The notes: generated from the letters alone by a model not told the origin. Shown: positions 45,401 through 56,960, numbered from the stretch's first letter. The stretch is 64,000 nucleotides of DNA from Colias croceus (GCF_905220415.1 NC_059552.1:5409001-5473000); one strand, 5' to 3'. Numbers and translations: made by a program.

Positions 45401-48170
45401 ATTCCGACTTAAATTCAGCCTCTTCAGTTCAGTTAAATTGGCAATCGATTCGCAAAATGCTTCATTACCCATTGGTGTTAAGCATTCTCCTACTGAGGTA
45501 TATTCGCTGAGTGAAAGCTCTTCTAATTGCGGTAGTTTATTTAGAATTAAAGGTATTATTTTCCACATTGTGACCGGACACACATCTAGTTTCAGAGTGG
45601 TGAGATTTGGTAAAGTGACCATGGCTGAACTGAGCACTGTGCCTTGTAAGCTATAGCAGTTATAAAAAGAGAGTGAGGTTAATTTCAGTGGTTGAGATGC
45701 TGTAAGGAACAGTCCAGTCACATGGGTGTTATGAGTAACAGTCAGCTTTTCTATACTTGTATCATTTTTTACCACATGGACCAAACTTGAATCTGTGAGC
45801 TGTGAACAAATAGAATATGCATTTAATACTGTTGATTATTTCAGACTCAAAAGAGTGAGTGAAAAGAAAGAAAGAAAGTGAAATAATACTAAAAATATCT
45901 AAACAAAATTACCTTATTGCAGGAAATGAATGAGATACATTTAAGTTGCTTGCAACCATAAATTAATGGGTTCCAATTCTTTGTGTGCATTCCAACCACC
46001 TGAAACATTAGACAGGTTTGCAATTGACTGTAATATAAATAAAATAAATTCTAGATATGTATAGAATTTATAGATGACCAAAAAATAGTCTAATAATAGA
46101 CATTACCATTTTTAACACACATTTATGTGTAACCAACATATTTGTATATATAAATGACTCCTTCAGACTCAATTAATTATGTACTATTATGTACTATATT
46201 ATTTTATGCTGAAATCTCCACTCACTTTAACCTCTTCCAGGTTGGGACAGAACTTGCCAACAGTGTGAGCAGTGCGATCGTTAAGGGCAGACCAATGATG
46301 GTCAATATGCAGACGAAGCAGCGAGCTGCCGAAGCGTTGCAATACGCGTCTCAAAACCGCCGTCGTTAGTTTCATACCCGCATGTTGCCACCATGACGTC
46401 TTGAATGTGCGAATACCTTAAAATCGGATTTAATAACATGTTAGATTCCATTTCTCTCAAGTAGCTTAGTGTGAGAAATTCTCCATCTTAATTTAAGACA
46501 GATGTGTTGTTACCTATATGTTTTGTTACACATTTTTATGCAATATAGTCAATACAAGTTTCAAAACTCTTACTCACCCTGTAAATATTCATGAACCATG
46601 TTTTGCCATTTTTTGCTTACTCTTTCGGATCGTATAAGATCTACAATAGGAACATAACCAAGTATTTGCGTCAGGCAATCTCTATTGAGAACATCCAACA
46701 TATTGTATGAATCATCTTCGGTTTCCTCTTCAGTATTCTGTAAAATAATAAACAATATTATAATTATTTTGGAAAGGAAAGATAAAGTAAATTTAAACAT
46801 ATTCTAATATTGTTGTCTGAAATGTTTAAAATATTTACCTTTGAAGTGCTTTCTGTATTTTCTGCATTTTCAACTGTTTCTGTTTGTTCAGACTCTTCTG
46901 TAAAAAATTAATGCATTAATTTGAGACAGTTTAATCATGATTTATGTACAAATACCAATGATAGAGCATACATACTATAAAATTATTGATAAAAATTACT
47001 ATTTATACTATTATACAAACTTCTACCTAGATCGAAAGAAAAAAAATATATAAAAAAAACTGCATTGAACATCATGCAATAGTTTTTATGTATAAATGAT
47101 AACTAGCGGTCTGCCCCGGCTTCGCCCGTGATACATATTTGTTTTTTCTCGACATAAGTACCATCCTCGTACTTCAAAGAATGAAATCGATCCACCCATT
47201 CACAAAATATATAATATTATGTATTATGCACACAAACAATTATTAAAAATAATAACAACGCACCTGTATTTTGTTCTGATTCATTCTGTTTCAGAGTAGG
47301 CACAATGTCTCCGGATTCACCACGGGGCTTCCAGCGCACCCTCCCATCAGTATCTTCAGCAGGCTGATGCCAACTGTCAGCTGGTGAAATTCTGAGATGT
47401 CGCCCACGAAGTATTTTTTCATAAAGTGGCGCCGTCAGTGCTCTAGTAAGAAAACAAAGGTATTCCAATTTTATATTACATTGCTTAGCTACAAACTAGT
47501 CAAAAAGCAATATTTTATAAGCATAATATCAATAAAAGACAATAGGAAATCATAAAAATATCATGTACTTACTTGTGAGCATGAGCTGGATCACTATATG
47601 TAACGAAGGCATAAGTAGGTGTTGGTACTTTGTTAGGTCCTTTGTCTCCCATTCTTAACCAGCAACTTTTAATAAAACCATATTGAGCAAATATACCAAA
47701 TAGCTCTGTGCGTGTAGTCTGAAATATAAACATACCCACAAACTTGTGAAAAAACATTTCACATGTTCTATGACATGTGTTATTTTCGACTAGATGAATG
47801 TACGAAAATAATTCCTTGAATAAATTTGAATAAAACTAAATCCCAATGAACATCATTTACTCGATACATATTACACGAAAAGTACATGTGAGATATACCT
47901 TTGGTGGTAGATTGGACACATACAACTTTCTGATCGGTATTCCATCTTCAGTATGAGTAGGCACACCTGCATAAACATTATAATGAGTTGTATTGAAATC
48001 TGTACTTATTGCGTCTGAAAATAGAAAAAAATAATAATTTAAAAAAGTTTTTGTATAAAATTACATAAAATAATAAAAAAATACATACAAAGTTCGCGTC
48101 TAACAACTTGAAATAATTGGGGGTCGAAATGTCCATCAGCTCCATCATCATTTTCATAAAACATGGCCAT
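42433..48170 (-). CDS. RRM + F-box + LRR protein, similar to 'putative RNA-binding protein EEED8.10'
   Basis: Thirteen minus-strand exons join in frame to 709 codons: 48170-48089, 48014-47899, 47718-47573, 47442-47264, 46897-46839, 46737-46578, 46416-46226, 45999-45913, 45799-45295, 45118-44913, 44607-44467, 42818-42659, 42530-42433. All borders are AG/GT and phases agree. Residues about 55-120 form an RRM with RNP2 KLYVSNLP and RNP1-like YAFVTY. An acidic linker follows; residues about 205-247 are an F-box (LNRDCLTQILGYVP...LIRSERVSKKW). About 270-625 are leucine-rich repeats (LPNLTTLKLDVCPVT, LKRLNLSRN, LESLNISSC, DEGLIAV). The C-terminus is acidic. F-box/LRR proteins act as substrate receptors of SCF ubiquitin ligases; joined to an RRM, it may target RNA-bound proteins (inference). 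The name is from memory of C. elegans EEED8.10. Confidence 0.9.
43150..43260 (+). repeat. Fragment of the 'gggcgaagccgggg' repeat family
   Basis: cctatataaaaatgaatccc followed by ggcatcacgcgtgaccgact matches the start of the repeat at 35371-35540. Lies in intron 11 of the RRM/F-box/LRR gene. Confidence 0.6.
43552..43788. repeat. MITE with 'aaccgacttcaa' ends
   Basis: Left end gttaaaaacaaccgacttca and right end tttgaagtcggttaaaaa are inverted. The inside (tgggaccaattcgacaccat, cgtaaatcggttcagaaacc) is the familiar lepidopteran repeat of this kind. The frame at 43574-43780 is not a gene. Intronic. Confidence 0.75.
47103..47215 (+). repeat. Fragment of the 'ccccggcttcgcccg' repeat family
   Basis: gcggtctgccccggcttcgc and accatcctcgtacttcaaag match the reverse complement of parts of 35371-35540. 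Sits in intron 4 of the RRM/F-box/LRR gene. Confidence 0.6.
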
Positions 48171-49014
48171 ATCTAGATACTATCGAATGCAAAATTAATT
48201 AAAAGCGCCAACTCTTATTAAATTTTGAACATTATTTTACATTAACACAATGAAACAAAGAATTTCGAGAAAAGAACCAACATAAATCCTGATAATCGCA
48301 AATACAGTAGGTAGGTAGGTATGCAAAATGCTATCAACATACAACGGTCGTGATTTTTATCCTATGTTGCCATAAAAAAATAGGTAGGTAGTACAGACAT
48401 CCCTAAGGACGTATAAAAAAAGTACAATCATAAAAATTGTGATAAAAATATATTATTTAGGTATATTTAAATTATTTGGCATAAAATAAATGTTAATGTC
48501 TAATATAAATAATTTCACAATTAACTATTTATCGAATAAAAGCACATTAGGAGCATTATATTAAAATAAAATTGTATTTTCAAAATTCACTCGATTAAAG
48601 TAAATTAGGTATTGTGTTTATGCACAGTGTTTATGTTTGTGTCCATACCACGTCCATATTATGTACAATGTACATACTTATTGATAGAGGATACCAAGAA
48701 GCTTATATCTAATAGGCTTCTTGGAGGATACACACAGTATGGAAATTTTTGATGGGCCCTGGAGAAATAGTAGTTAGGTACTTGCAATACTAGAGATAGC
48801 AAAATTTTCTGAAATTCCTTTTTGTAAAGAAAAATAACTGCATTCAAAGATTTTCAAAATTCACTTGCTTCGACCGGGAATCAAACTAAAAATAAAAAAA
48901 ATATAAATGTTTTGCATCTGAATTTGTACCAGTTCATTATTGCTATTTTTAATTAAATCACCATATTAACATACACGTTCATACTAAATTCCTAAATTTT
49001 GAGAATAATATGGG
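48171..49014. other. Upstream of the RRM/F-box/LRR gene
   Basis: About 840 bp of AT-rich DNA between the gene start and the transposon at 49022. It presumably holds the minus-strand promoter. A small inverted pair (agaagcttat...aggcttct) occurs near 48698-48722. No other gene. Confidence 0.45.
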
Positions 49015-49880
49015 AGTTGGGCACCAACGCAAACTTAGCACCCCATCATTGGAATTTTGGGTCAAAAATGACCTTGATCGATAGGTCTCCGTTAGGTCCT
49101 TTAAGGTCCCACAATTTTTTTGTTAGGTCCCCTTTAGTTTTTTTATAAATATGGTTTTTTTTTTAATTTTGGGTTTAAAAAATTACACTTTAGCACCTCA
49201 TCCATAACTAAATTGGCGAATTTTATCAAAATCGTATTTTTTATCGTTAGGTCCATCATTGAATTTGTTAAATTATTTATTTTATTAAAATTATATATAA
49301 TTAAAACCTGCGCATGCGCCTTAGAGCATTAAGGCATGCGCACATCTTACATAAACAGCGCGAAATTTAAATTGGTATCGTTCATTTATTAAATAAATCA
49401 ATTGTTCTGAGAGTGCTTATTTATTAAAAACCTACTTTTCAACCTTAGATCATTAAGTAATGGATGGAGTACGCTGGCAAATGTTCTAACTAAACTTTCT
49501 GCCGATTTTGGTGCGGAGAGGGTAACTCACACTATGAAACACAATCACACATTCACAGAAATAATTTGTGTCTTTACAAACTCAAGCTATTACAAAATTG
49601 ACACACTAGCATATATTTGCACACATTGCAACACACAGAAAAATCTCTGTACATATACGTAATAATACAATCGCTCGAAAAGGATGTAACCATATCGATA
49701 TTACAAAAATAATAATTTTGTTGAAATTAGAAATAACATTAATATTATATTCATAAAAACTACTACACAGGTCATTTGTAACGTTTTCAATTTTCATCAT
49801 TATTATATGCATACGAAAAAACAATAAAAAGCCATTTTATTTGTATTTGAATATGTATTCATTCATCACAGCACATTTAA

Positions 49881-50139
49881 ATAAAATAAATAAATAAATA
49901 TTATAGGACATTATTACACAAATCGACCTAGTCCCACAGTAAGCTCAATTAAGGCTTGTGTTGTGGGTACTAGGCGACGATAAATATAATATTTAAAAAA
50001 TACATATATAGATAATAACACCCAGACCCAAGAACAAATAATTGAGTTCATCACACAAATATTTGCCCTGACCGGGGATCGAACCCGGGACCGTCGGCTC
50101 AGTTGGCAGTTACTTTACCACTGCGCCAACCGCGTCGTC
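49881..50139 (-). mobile_element. tRNA-derived SINE, copy 2 (nested)
   Basis: Nearly identical to the SINE at 13221-13483, with the same head, body and (attt)n tail; the visible differences are a few bases (for example cagtaggcag versus cagttggcag) and a small AT-rich deletion. It lies inside the 2.2-kb transposon. Confidence 0.85.
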
Positions 50140-50307
50140 GAAAAAATAAATATGTCTCTAAGAACTTTATCAAAAGTAGTACTAAAAGTTTATGACAGTC
50201 TGAACGAAATGACATAAATATATAATCTGAAACATACGTAATATTAATACATACATATAAACAAATTACATAAATAGAAAGGTTACAAGATTAAACATTA
50301 CAAAAAA

Positions 50308-50355
50308 AACGGCTAAATGCGAGTCGGACTCACGCACGAAGGGTTCCGTACCATT
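50308..50355 (+). repeat. 'gcgagtcggactcacgcacg' repeat
   Basis: ggctaaatgcgagtcggact then acgaagggttccgtacc, a short form of the repeat at 26300-26580, nested in the 2.2-kb transposon. Confidence 0.6.
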
Positions 50356-51262
50356 AAAATGTTCTGCCAGTTAAAAGTAACGGAGCGAAAATTTTAATAA
50401 ATATATACTTACAAAATAAACATTATACTCCTTTTTGTGCAGTTGTGTAAAATTTTAATATAATAAAAATTATTTCTCATCTCATTTCAAATTACAGCTA
50501 GAAGTAGTCCGTCACTAAGAAAGTCGTAAAAATTTACGACCTTTTAAGCGACGAGTTTTTAAATTCAACTCTATCATTAAGTTTATAAAGATTAAATTTG
50601 TATTTCTTTCCAAAATAGTCTCGTGGGGAGTGCGGTTCAATATGGCGTTCTAAATTCAACTTTATCGCTTAGTTCAAAAAGATTTGAGTTAGTATATTTT
50701 TTTCCAGTCTCTTGAGGCCACATAAATGATCGAGTATACATGACTCGATTATTTGTCTTGATCATATCGCTAAACGATACATCGACGATTATCGATATGC
50801 GCAGGTTTTAATTATTTTATAATTTTAATAAAACAAATAATTTAACAATTTCAATGATGGACCTATACGGACCTAACGGTAAAGAATACGATTTTGTTAA
50901 AATTTGCCAATTTTGCTATGGATGAGGTGCTAAAGTGTAATTTTTTTTTATACCCAGAATTAAAAAAAAAATATTTATAAAAAAACTAAAGGGGACCTAA
51001 CGAAAAAATTGTGGGACCTTAAAGGACCTAACGGAGACCTATCGATTAAGGTCATTTTTGACCCAAAATTCTATGGATGGGGTGCTAAAGTGTAATTTTT
51101 TATACCTACCCAAAATTTAAAAAATTATTTAAAAAAAAACTAAAGGGGACCTAACGAAAAAATTGTGGGACCTTAAAGGACCTAACGGAGACCTATCGAT
51201 CAAGGTAATTTTCGACCCAAAATTCCATTGATGGGATGCTAAGTTTGCGTTGGTGAGTTGGG

Positions 51263-51564
51263 CTTGAGTCGGGAGATCTCGGGAGATGAATTGATGTATT
51301 ATAGATACAAAAGTAAAACGTCAATATTTATGGTCAACCGTTTGTCAAATGTCAACTGTCAATTTATTGTTGTAAATAATCTCAGAGCAATTAAATAATT
51401 GTAATTGTTTACCATTATAATTTCCGGCATCGCATCGATTTTATAAAAAATACATTCCACTGTCCACTTATGAGTACCGTTATTAATGTTATATTATACG
51501 TCTTATTGAATTAATATGATTGTTTAAACTAGGCTACACGAAGTTAATATTTAAATAAGAAATA
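51263..51564 (+). promoter_or_regulatory. OGFOD3 upstream region
   Basis: Only about 300 bp separate the transposon end from the OGFOD3 start codon, so the core promoter is expected here. No box identified with confidence. Confidence 0.4.
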
Positions 51565-52842
51565 ATGTCTGATCTGAAAAAGAGGATTAAATCCGTGCCA
51601 AGTGTAGAAAAAGATAAAAATGCTAAGGAAAAAGAGAAGCCGTAAGAATAATTAAGTGAAAATTAATTTGAAGAAGAGGCAAATGATAAAGATTTGTTTT
51701 GTAATGAAACGATAAATAAATAGTTATATATATATATATATGAATTTTTTTTTCAGATCTATTAATAAAGGTCTTCCACTGAGGGTGATATCAAGAGTTG
51801 TGGTTATAACTTCTTTACTTATAGTAGTGTATTTCACTTCAAAGGACGAGGGAATTAAAATCTTTGCCAAACAGACTGATGTAATCTCAGGAAAAGCACA
51901 AATTCTGAAATGTTCTGTGGAATACATGAAGGAAGTAGACAGATTCGATGGTTGCTTTCCACGGCAATGTAAACGATTTGTCGCCGATACAGTTGTGTCA
52001 TCTGTTGAAGTAGAAGGTCTCTTAGCGATTGCCAAAAAAGGTTTAAAATATGGCCGTTCCTTTGGTGGAGCCTCAGTGATTGATTTACATACTGGAGCAC
52101 TTTCTAAAGGAGAGGTCTTTATAAATATTTATCAATCTTTAAGCATGAATAATTTATTTACTAAAGAGGATTTTAACTTATACAAGGTGTGTTAAATTTT
52201 AAATATGTAATGTAATTACAGTTAAAAAACAGATATATTTTTTAATTCTTTAATTATTTCAGGTTGTAAAAGAAAAAGTTAGACACACAATAGCTCATCA
52301 TTTTGGTGTGATACCAAATAAGATACATTTAACATCACCTACATTTATATCAGAAATTACTTCCAAACATGCAGTCACAAAACATGATGAATATTGGCAT
52401 GCCCATGTAGATAAAGTATGTACTTACAAGTGAAGGATTTTTTTCTAATTTTTTAATTACTCTTTTATTTCAATTCAAATGTGAATAAAATTTCATGAAA
52501 TTAACAGCAAAATGATTAATGATAGTATTAATTTTTCAGGAAACTTATGATTCATTTCACTACACAAGTTTACTTTATCTAAGTGATTATGGTATTGATT
52601 TTGAAGGAGGGAGATTTGTATTCATTGATGAAAAGCATAACACAACAATTGAACCAAGAAAAGGCAGGCTGAGTATATTCACAAGTGGCCATGAAAATTT
52701 ACATTATGTTGAGAAAGTTAAGTCAGGCAAAAGATATGCTATGACCATTGCTTTCACATGTGATGAAAACTATGCCATTAATGATCCAAGCACTGACAAA
52801 TATAACATTCCACAACCCACTCCAGTATACTATAGTGCGTAA
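51565..52842 (+). CDS. OGFOD3: 2-oxoglutarate and iron-dependent oxygenase domain-containing protein 3
   Basis: Four exons, 51565-51641, 51757-52186, 52263-52415 and 52540-52842, join in frame to 320 codons. A lysine-rich cytosolic start precedes a single membrane anchor at about residues 37-54 (VISRVVVITSLLIVVYF), giving a type II topology. The C-terminal prolyl-4-hydroxylase-type fold shows the iron site: His217 and Asp219 (HAHVDKETYDSFHYTSLLYL) and distal His275 (SGHENLHYVEKV), with Arg285 (GKRYA) for 2-oxoglutarate. EGGRFVFID and the C-terminal AFTCDENYAI also fit OGFOD3. The substrate is unknown. The long second exon has several cysteines in the luminal stretch (CSVEYM, CFPRQC). The call is firm; the start is supported by a good context and the short first exon. 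Confidence 0.92.
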
Positions 52843-53390
52843 TATTACTTAATTAGGAGTTTTGTACAAAGTAAAAATATGTTAATTTTTTCTGGACTCT
52901 TTTTTTCCCTTGCTCATCTATGATATGTTTTTTTGTAATATACCTACCAAATACCTATACTTGTATACGTAGTATATTATTATTAGTCTGTGCCTATACC
53001 TACCAAAGTCTTCAAAAATCAATTTAGCTGTTAAAATATTATAATATTGTAACATAACATACTTTATATTTACACTATAATACATTTGCATTCATAATAT
53101 TAGAAAGTGTATCATACAAAACACACCACAAAATAATTATTAATACATTTTTAAAAGAGTTTTAATTTTAAAGTTAAATAAATAATATGTTAAAATATAG
53201 TTCTTCTTGTAAACTATCGAGTAAAGCGTTGGTCAAGTCACATCACTACGATCACGTGGCGGCAGTGAGGCGCGCGAAGGGTGCGCGAGGGAGCCTGCGG
53301 TGAGCCTGCGCGTGTTCGCTTCCCACTTCCCCTTCACCTCCGCGATGCTAGATTTATTTTTATAAAAATAAATACAACAATCGATTTACC
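52843..53390. other. OGFOD3 3' region and a GC-rich block
   Basis: AT-rich up to 53220, with a possible polyadenylation signal aaataaataa near 53175. Then 53235-53345 is GC-rich (ggcggcagtgaggcgcgcga). Minus-strand frames across that block give no recognisable protein. Confidence 0.45.
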
Positions 53391-53473
53391 GATGAAAATA
53401 ATGTGATACTGTATTTCAATTTTGTGTTTTTTCTAGTATCGTTCTTGCAAGATCGAACTGCACATTTCACCAT
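53390..53473 (-). CDS. First exon of a THAP-domain protein (orphan)
   Basis: From ATG at 53473 the minus strand reads MVKCAVRSCKNDTRKNTKLK and on to YSITLFSS, then a donor-like TCG|GTAAAT. The M-x-x-C-A-V-x-x-C-x-N start and the SIT-(L/F)-F segment are the first third of a THAP zinc-binding domain (C2CH), where an intron often follows. The FP, W and C-x-x-H parts that should come next were not found downstream on the minus strand in this window. It may be a true first exon with a distant second exon, or a relic from a THAP-type gene or P-element-like source. The frame continues upstream without stop to 53590, so the start is a choice. Confidence 0.5.
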
Positions 53474-53599
53474 GTTTATTCGTAAATATGAAAATCCCAA
53501 GAGAAACGCACTTCGATAGCACTCAACCACGACTACGAGCACTCGCGGCGGAAACGTCGTGTTGTTCCCACCTGTGCCTACTGTTCCCACTTTGTTGTT

Positions 53600-54049
53600 C
53601 GCACTCTATAGTATAATATATACTCTAAGCTCTAGACAGAGAAAAATTAGAGCTTGTTTAGCAATAATTGTGGTTCGTACTTTAAATTTTAGATAAGCTT
53701 TTGAAAGCTCGCATGCCTGAAAGGATATTTTTTTGTTTTTTTTATACTGACAACACTGAACAATATATGTCAAAACTCAAAATGTGATTGTGAATTTGTG
53801 AAAACAAAACACAACGCAAAATCCATTGCAGTATTTGTGACGCGCAAAACAATTTTATTTTTATAAAAACATAATGTATTTTGATTTTTTTTAATATTGT
53901 AATGTAACCACTGCTGTTATTATACATTCTGCTATCACCTAAATTGTTTGTGAAGCGAACGGTACTTAGTATTATGTGTTATTTATGGATTTGCGTCATA
54001 CCTACTTCAATTAACTTAATTATTTTATTTCCACTTGTATACAGGAAAA
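53600..54049 (+). promoter_or_regulatory. CCPG1-like gene upstream region
   Basis: AT-rich. An acceptor ttgtatacag|gaaaaATG at 54044 shows that the first coding exon starts within a spliced transcript, so a non-coding first exon must lie upstream. Its position is not clear; 53585-53680 is a candidate. Confidence 0.4.
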
Positions 54050-56960
54050 ATGGATGGACCTTCTTTAGAACACAGTGATTCCGATTCTGGTGAAAGTTGG
54101 ACTTTACTTGAATCCAATCCCGCCTTGGCAGAAGAAGCGCCGGATTTCGCAGAAACGTTAGTAGAAAGGTAAATATAACATTTTATTTAATTAGTAAAAT
54201 TATAAAGTATTGGCATACTTTAAATATACAATTTATTTTGCATTCTGTAACAGTAAGATGAAATGAATACAAAACATCATACAAAGATAAAATAAGTATG
54301 AATTTAGTATTTGGAAGCATGCCAGATACATGAATATGTGTTATTGTTTACAGTTTACTCCTTACATAAAGGAAGGTATACTACACTCTTCATCTTTGTG
54401 TAGATTTGTTTTATTTTAGTATTAAATTAAAATTTTATTTATTTAATACAGGCATGGACTAACATGTGTCAATAGAAATGTCTTTATTATTTACTGAGTT
54501 AATATTCTGTATAAATATAAATTGTTAACATGTATGTTCATTATATTCTAATAACTTTTTCAACTGGTTAAGGTAAATTTCATAGAAATCTAAATAACAA
54601 GACACTAGAAGTCGTAAGCACGCGTGACCTTGTCGCCACTCAGGTGACTCTCAATCCACCAGTGCTTTTGTCGCTGTTCAGTTGCTCTTGAGACATGCGT
54701 GTGTAAATATGGTGTGTTTCAGCATTTCCCATTGCGGAAATTCTTCCACAAGTTGTAATTATACTAATATAGGAATGACATTTCATCGGTTAATTTTTTT
54801 TTAGAAAAGAATAAAAAATGCCGTTTTTCCTTCCCTAAAATTAAACAATATTTTCAAGTCATACGAATGTCACCATACAAATCAAAATAACAATGAATGA
54901 CACTGTTGATTGTTCATATTTTCACATTTAACGCAAATTTCAACCTTATTTGTATGTGGTTAGGTTAGTATCTATTGAAAATTAATGCCCTTTTATTATT
55001 ATTATAGAAAATCCGAATATTTTTCGTATTTGTATTTTTCTGAGCAAAAAGAAACAAAACATCTCATGTACCTAGTGAGGTAAAATAAACCGTAAAATCG
55101 TGCGTTAGGGTACATATTAAAATGCTGAATTTATTTTTAAGTTAGTTTTCACTAAAATGACGCTGTCCAATAAAAGGCATAGTTTACTTGTGTGTACTGT
55201 TTAACTATCGGTATAAATGTGTTGGTTTTGGCGACAGTGGTTTTCATACTAATTATGACTTTTTAGCAGCTCTAGTGTCTTTTTATTTAGATTTCTATGG
55301 TAAATTTCCTAAAATGTAGTATTTATCACTTAATTGATGATAATAATTTCTCTCCAGTCCTGTACCAGACAATCAAGAAAAAGATGATGATACAGATGGC
55401 ATATCAATCATCACCGACAGTGATCACGAAACACCATCCCCATATCAAATGAACTATGATAATTTTCTGTCTGAAGAAGTCCATCCTAATGATCCAGAGA
55501 TTTCACAGTATGTTTCCGTCAATACACCTCTAACTCATTTAAATAACACAAATGAGACCTTAAGGGATGAAGACGATTTCTTGGGAGATAATGGTGGAAA
55601 ACACAGAATATATGTGCACAGAAGAAATAAAAGGCTCAGCACTGTCCTCAATATAATTGTCCTGGGAAGTGTCATTACTGCAGCTGGTGTTGCCATTGGT
55701 CACATGTGGGGAGCTAAAAATGACTGTGCAATTCATACAACGCCTGCTGTCAATAAAATATTGTCAAATTTATATAAACTACAAGAAGAAAATGCTTATT
55801 TGCGCAGTAAATTAAAGGATTTGAGCAGTCTGTATCAATCACAACAAAAGTTACCACACACAACCAAACAAAATAGATGCAAAAAAATGTTTGAAGAACC
55901 GTTGACTAATAAAAATGTGAATATTCCAACAAAATGTGTTGATGAGAAAAGTGATAATTTAGAAAGTCATTTGGTGGAACCTTCATATGAAAAGGAATTT
56001 ATTGTAGACATTAGTAAACTAGAAAATGTATATAAAGAAAATAAAGGTTGGTTAGATGAAGAAATAACAAAAAGATTAAAGTTAGAGGAAGAAATGTGGA
56101 GCAACAATATTAATAAATACATAAAAAACGAAAAACTTGGAAAATCAAATGTTGATATTGCAAACAATGACACAGTTGCAACTGCACCAGAGGACAAAAA
56201 TCAAAATACAACAAAAGAAATAAACTTGCTTTCAGATGAATTGCCACAAAAAGAAATAAAGTATTCAGAAAAAGTTAGTTATGCTGATTCTTTAAAAACT
56301 GATCAACAGGATAAAAAGATCTATAAAAGAGAAATTTCAAAGAATTTTGAAAATCATACTGATAAATACATTAATAAAAATAAATTCAAAAGTATTAATG
56401 ATAAAAGTACAGACTATCCATTAAGTGAAGAGGAAATAAAAAAAGATGATAGATATACTGGAAATAAAAAAGAGAAGAAAAAGTACAATCGTAACAAGAC
56501 ATTCAAAAAACAAAAGAGGCAGAATAAGTATGAGCAGTGGGAAATGAATGGTGGCTTTATTAAAGACTATGATGACTTATCCCTTTCATCACAAGATGCT
56601 GATCTTACATCTAATAATTCTGATCAAGTAACACTTAGTGATGTTCCAAAGTTAAATAAAAATGTTGATAAAAATACTGAAACAAACAAGATAGAACCAA
56701 AAATCAGATCTCAAAGAAATAAAGAAAAGTTACATAAAAAAGAAAATGAGAAGCAAGATGACTGGTATGAAAAAAGGGTGGCTTTCCGCAATCAAGCAAG
56801 GAAGAAAGTGGAACAAGCGTTATTTGGAGAAATGGCGCCGAATACAGCGCGCTGGTATTTCAAGCGAATGCAGAAACGAGAGCAGTGCCGTGTCAAGGAT
56901 AATAGCACTAATAGAAAATCTTTTCAAAAACGTGATATGAACTATAAAATGAAACATTAA
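54050..56960 (+). CDS. CCPG1-like single-pass membrane protein, candidate ER-phagy receptor
   Basis: Two coding exons, 54050-54168 and 55358-56960, join in frame (AG|T) to 573 codons. The N-terminus MDGPSLEHSDSDSGESWTLL resembles the start of vertebrate CCPG1 (SDSD...GWTVI), where the Trp-x-x-hydrophobic motif is the LC3-interacting region; here it is W17-T-L-L20 after acidic and serine residues. A second acidic patch, DDDTDGISIITDSDHE (about 49-64), may match its FIP200-binding motif. One membrane segment lies at about 135-155 (LNIIVLGSVITAAGVAIGHM) with a GHMWG end like the GHFYG of CCPG1. A coiled-coil start (KILSNLYKLQEENAYL) and a long, highly charged, Lys/Glu/Asn-rich region follow, ending in a basic tail. 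CCPG1 is an ER-phagy receptor; function here is inferred from layout, not strong similarity. Confidence 0.7.
54571..55310. mobile_element. 0.74-kb inverted-repeat element in the CCPG1-like intron
   Basis: Ends aggtaaatttcatagaaatc and the reverse complement of gatttctatggtaaatttcct match imperfectly over about 45 bp, continuing with aagacactag. Non-coding inside. It makes up most of the single coding-region intron. Confidence 0.75.

Larger units (their letters stand above)
49022..51255. mobile_element. 2.2-kb inverted-repeat DNA transposon with a 7-bp target duplication
   Basis: Ends caccaacgcaaacttagcac and its reverse complement. The flanks repeat agttggg at 49015-49021 and 51256-51262. 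The arms match over roughly 300 bp and contain repeated cgttaggtcc/ggacctaacg motifs. The right arm has an extra internal tandem duplication of about 170 bp. The middle holds a SINE (49881-50139) and a 'gtcggactc...gggttccg' repeat. No transposase was found. Class unassigned: 7-bp duplications are unusual. Confidence 0.85.

Noticed and set aside
45393..45656. Plus-strand frames of 60-87 codons at 44444-45656
   Set aside because: Antisense of the LRR exons of the minus-strand RRM/F-box/LRR gene.
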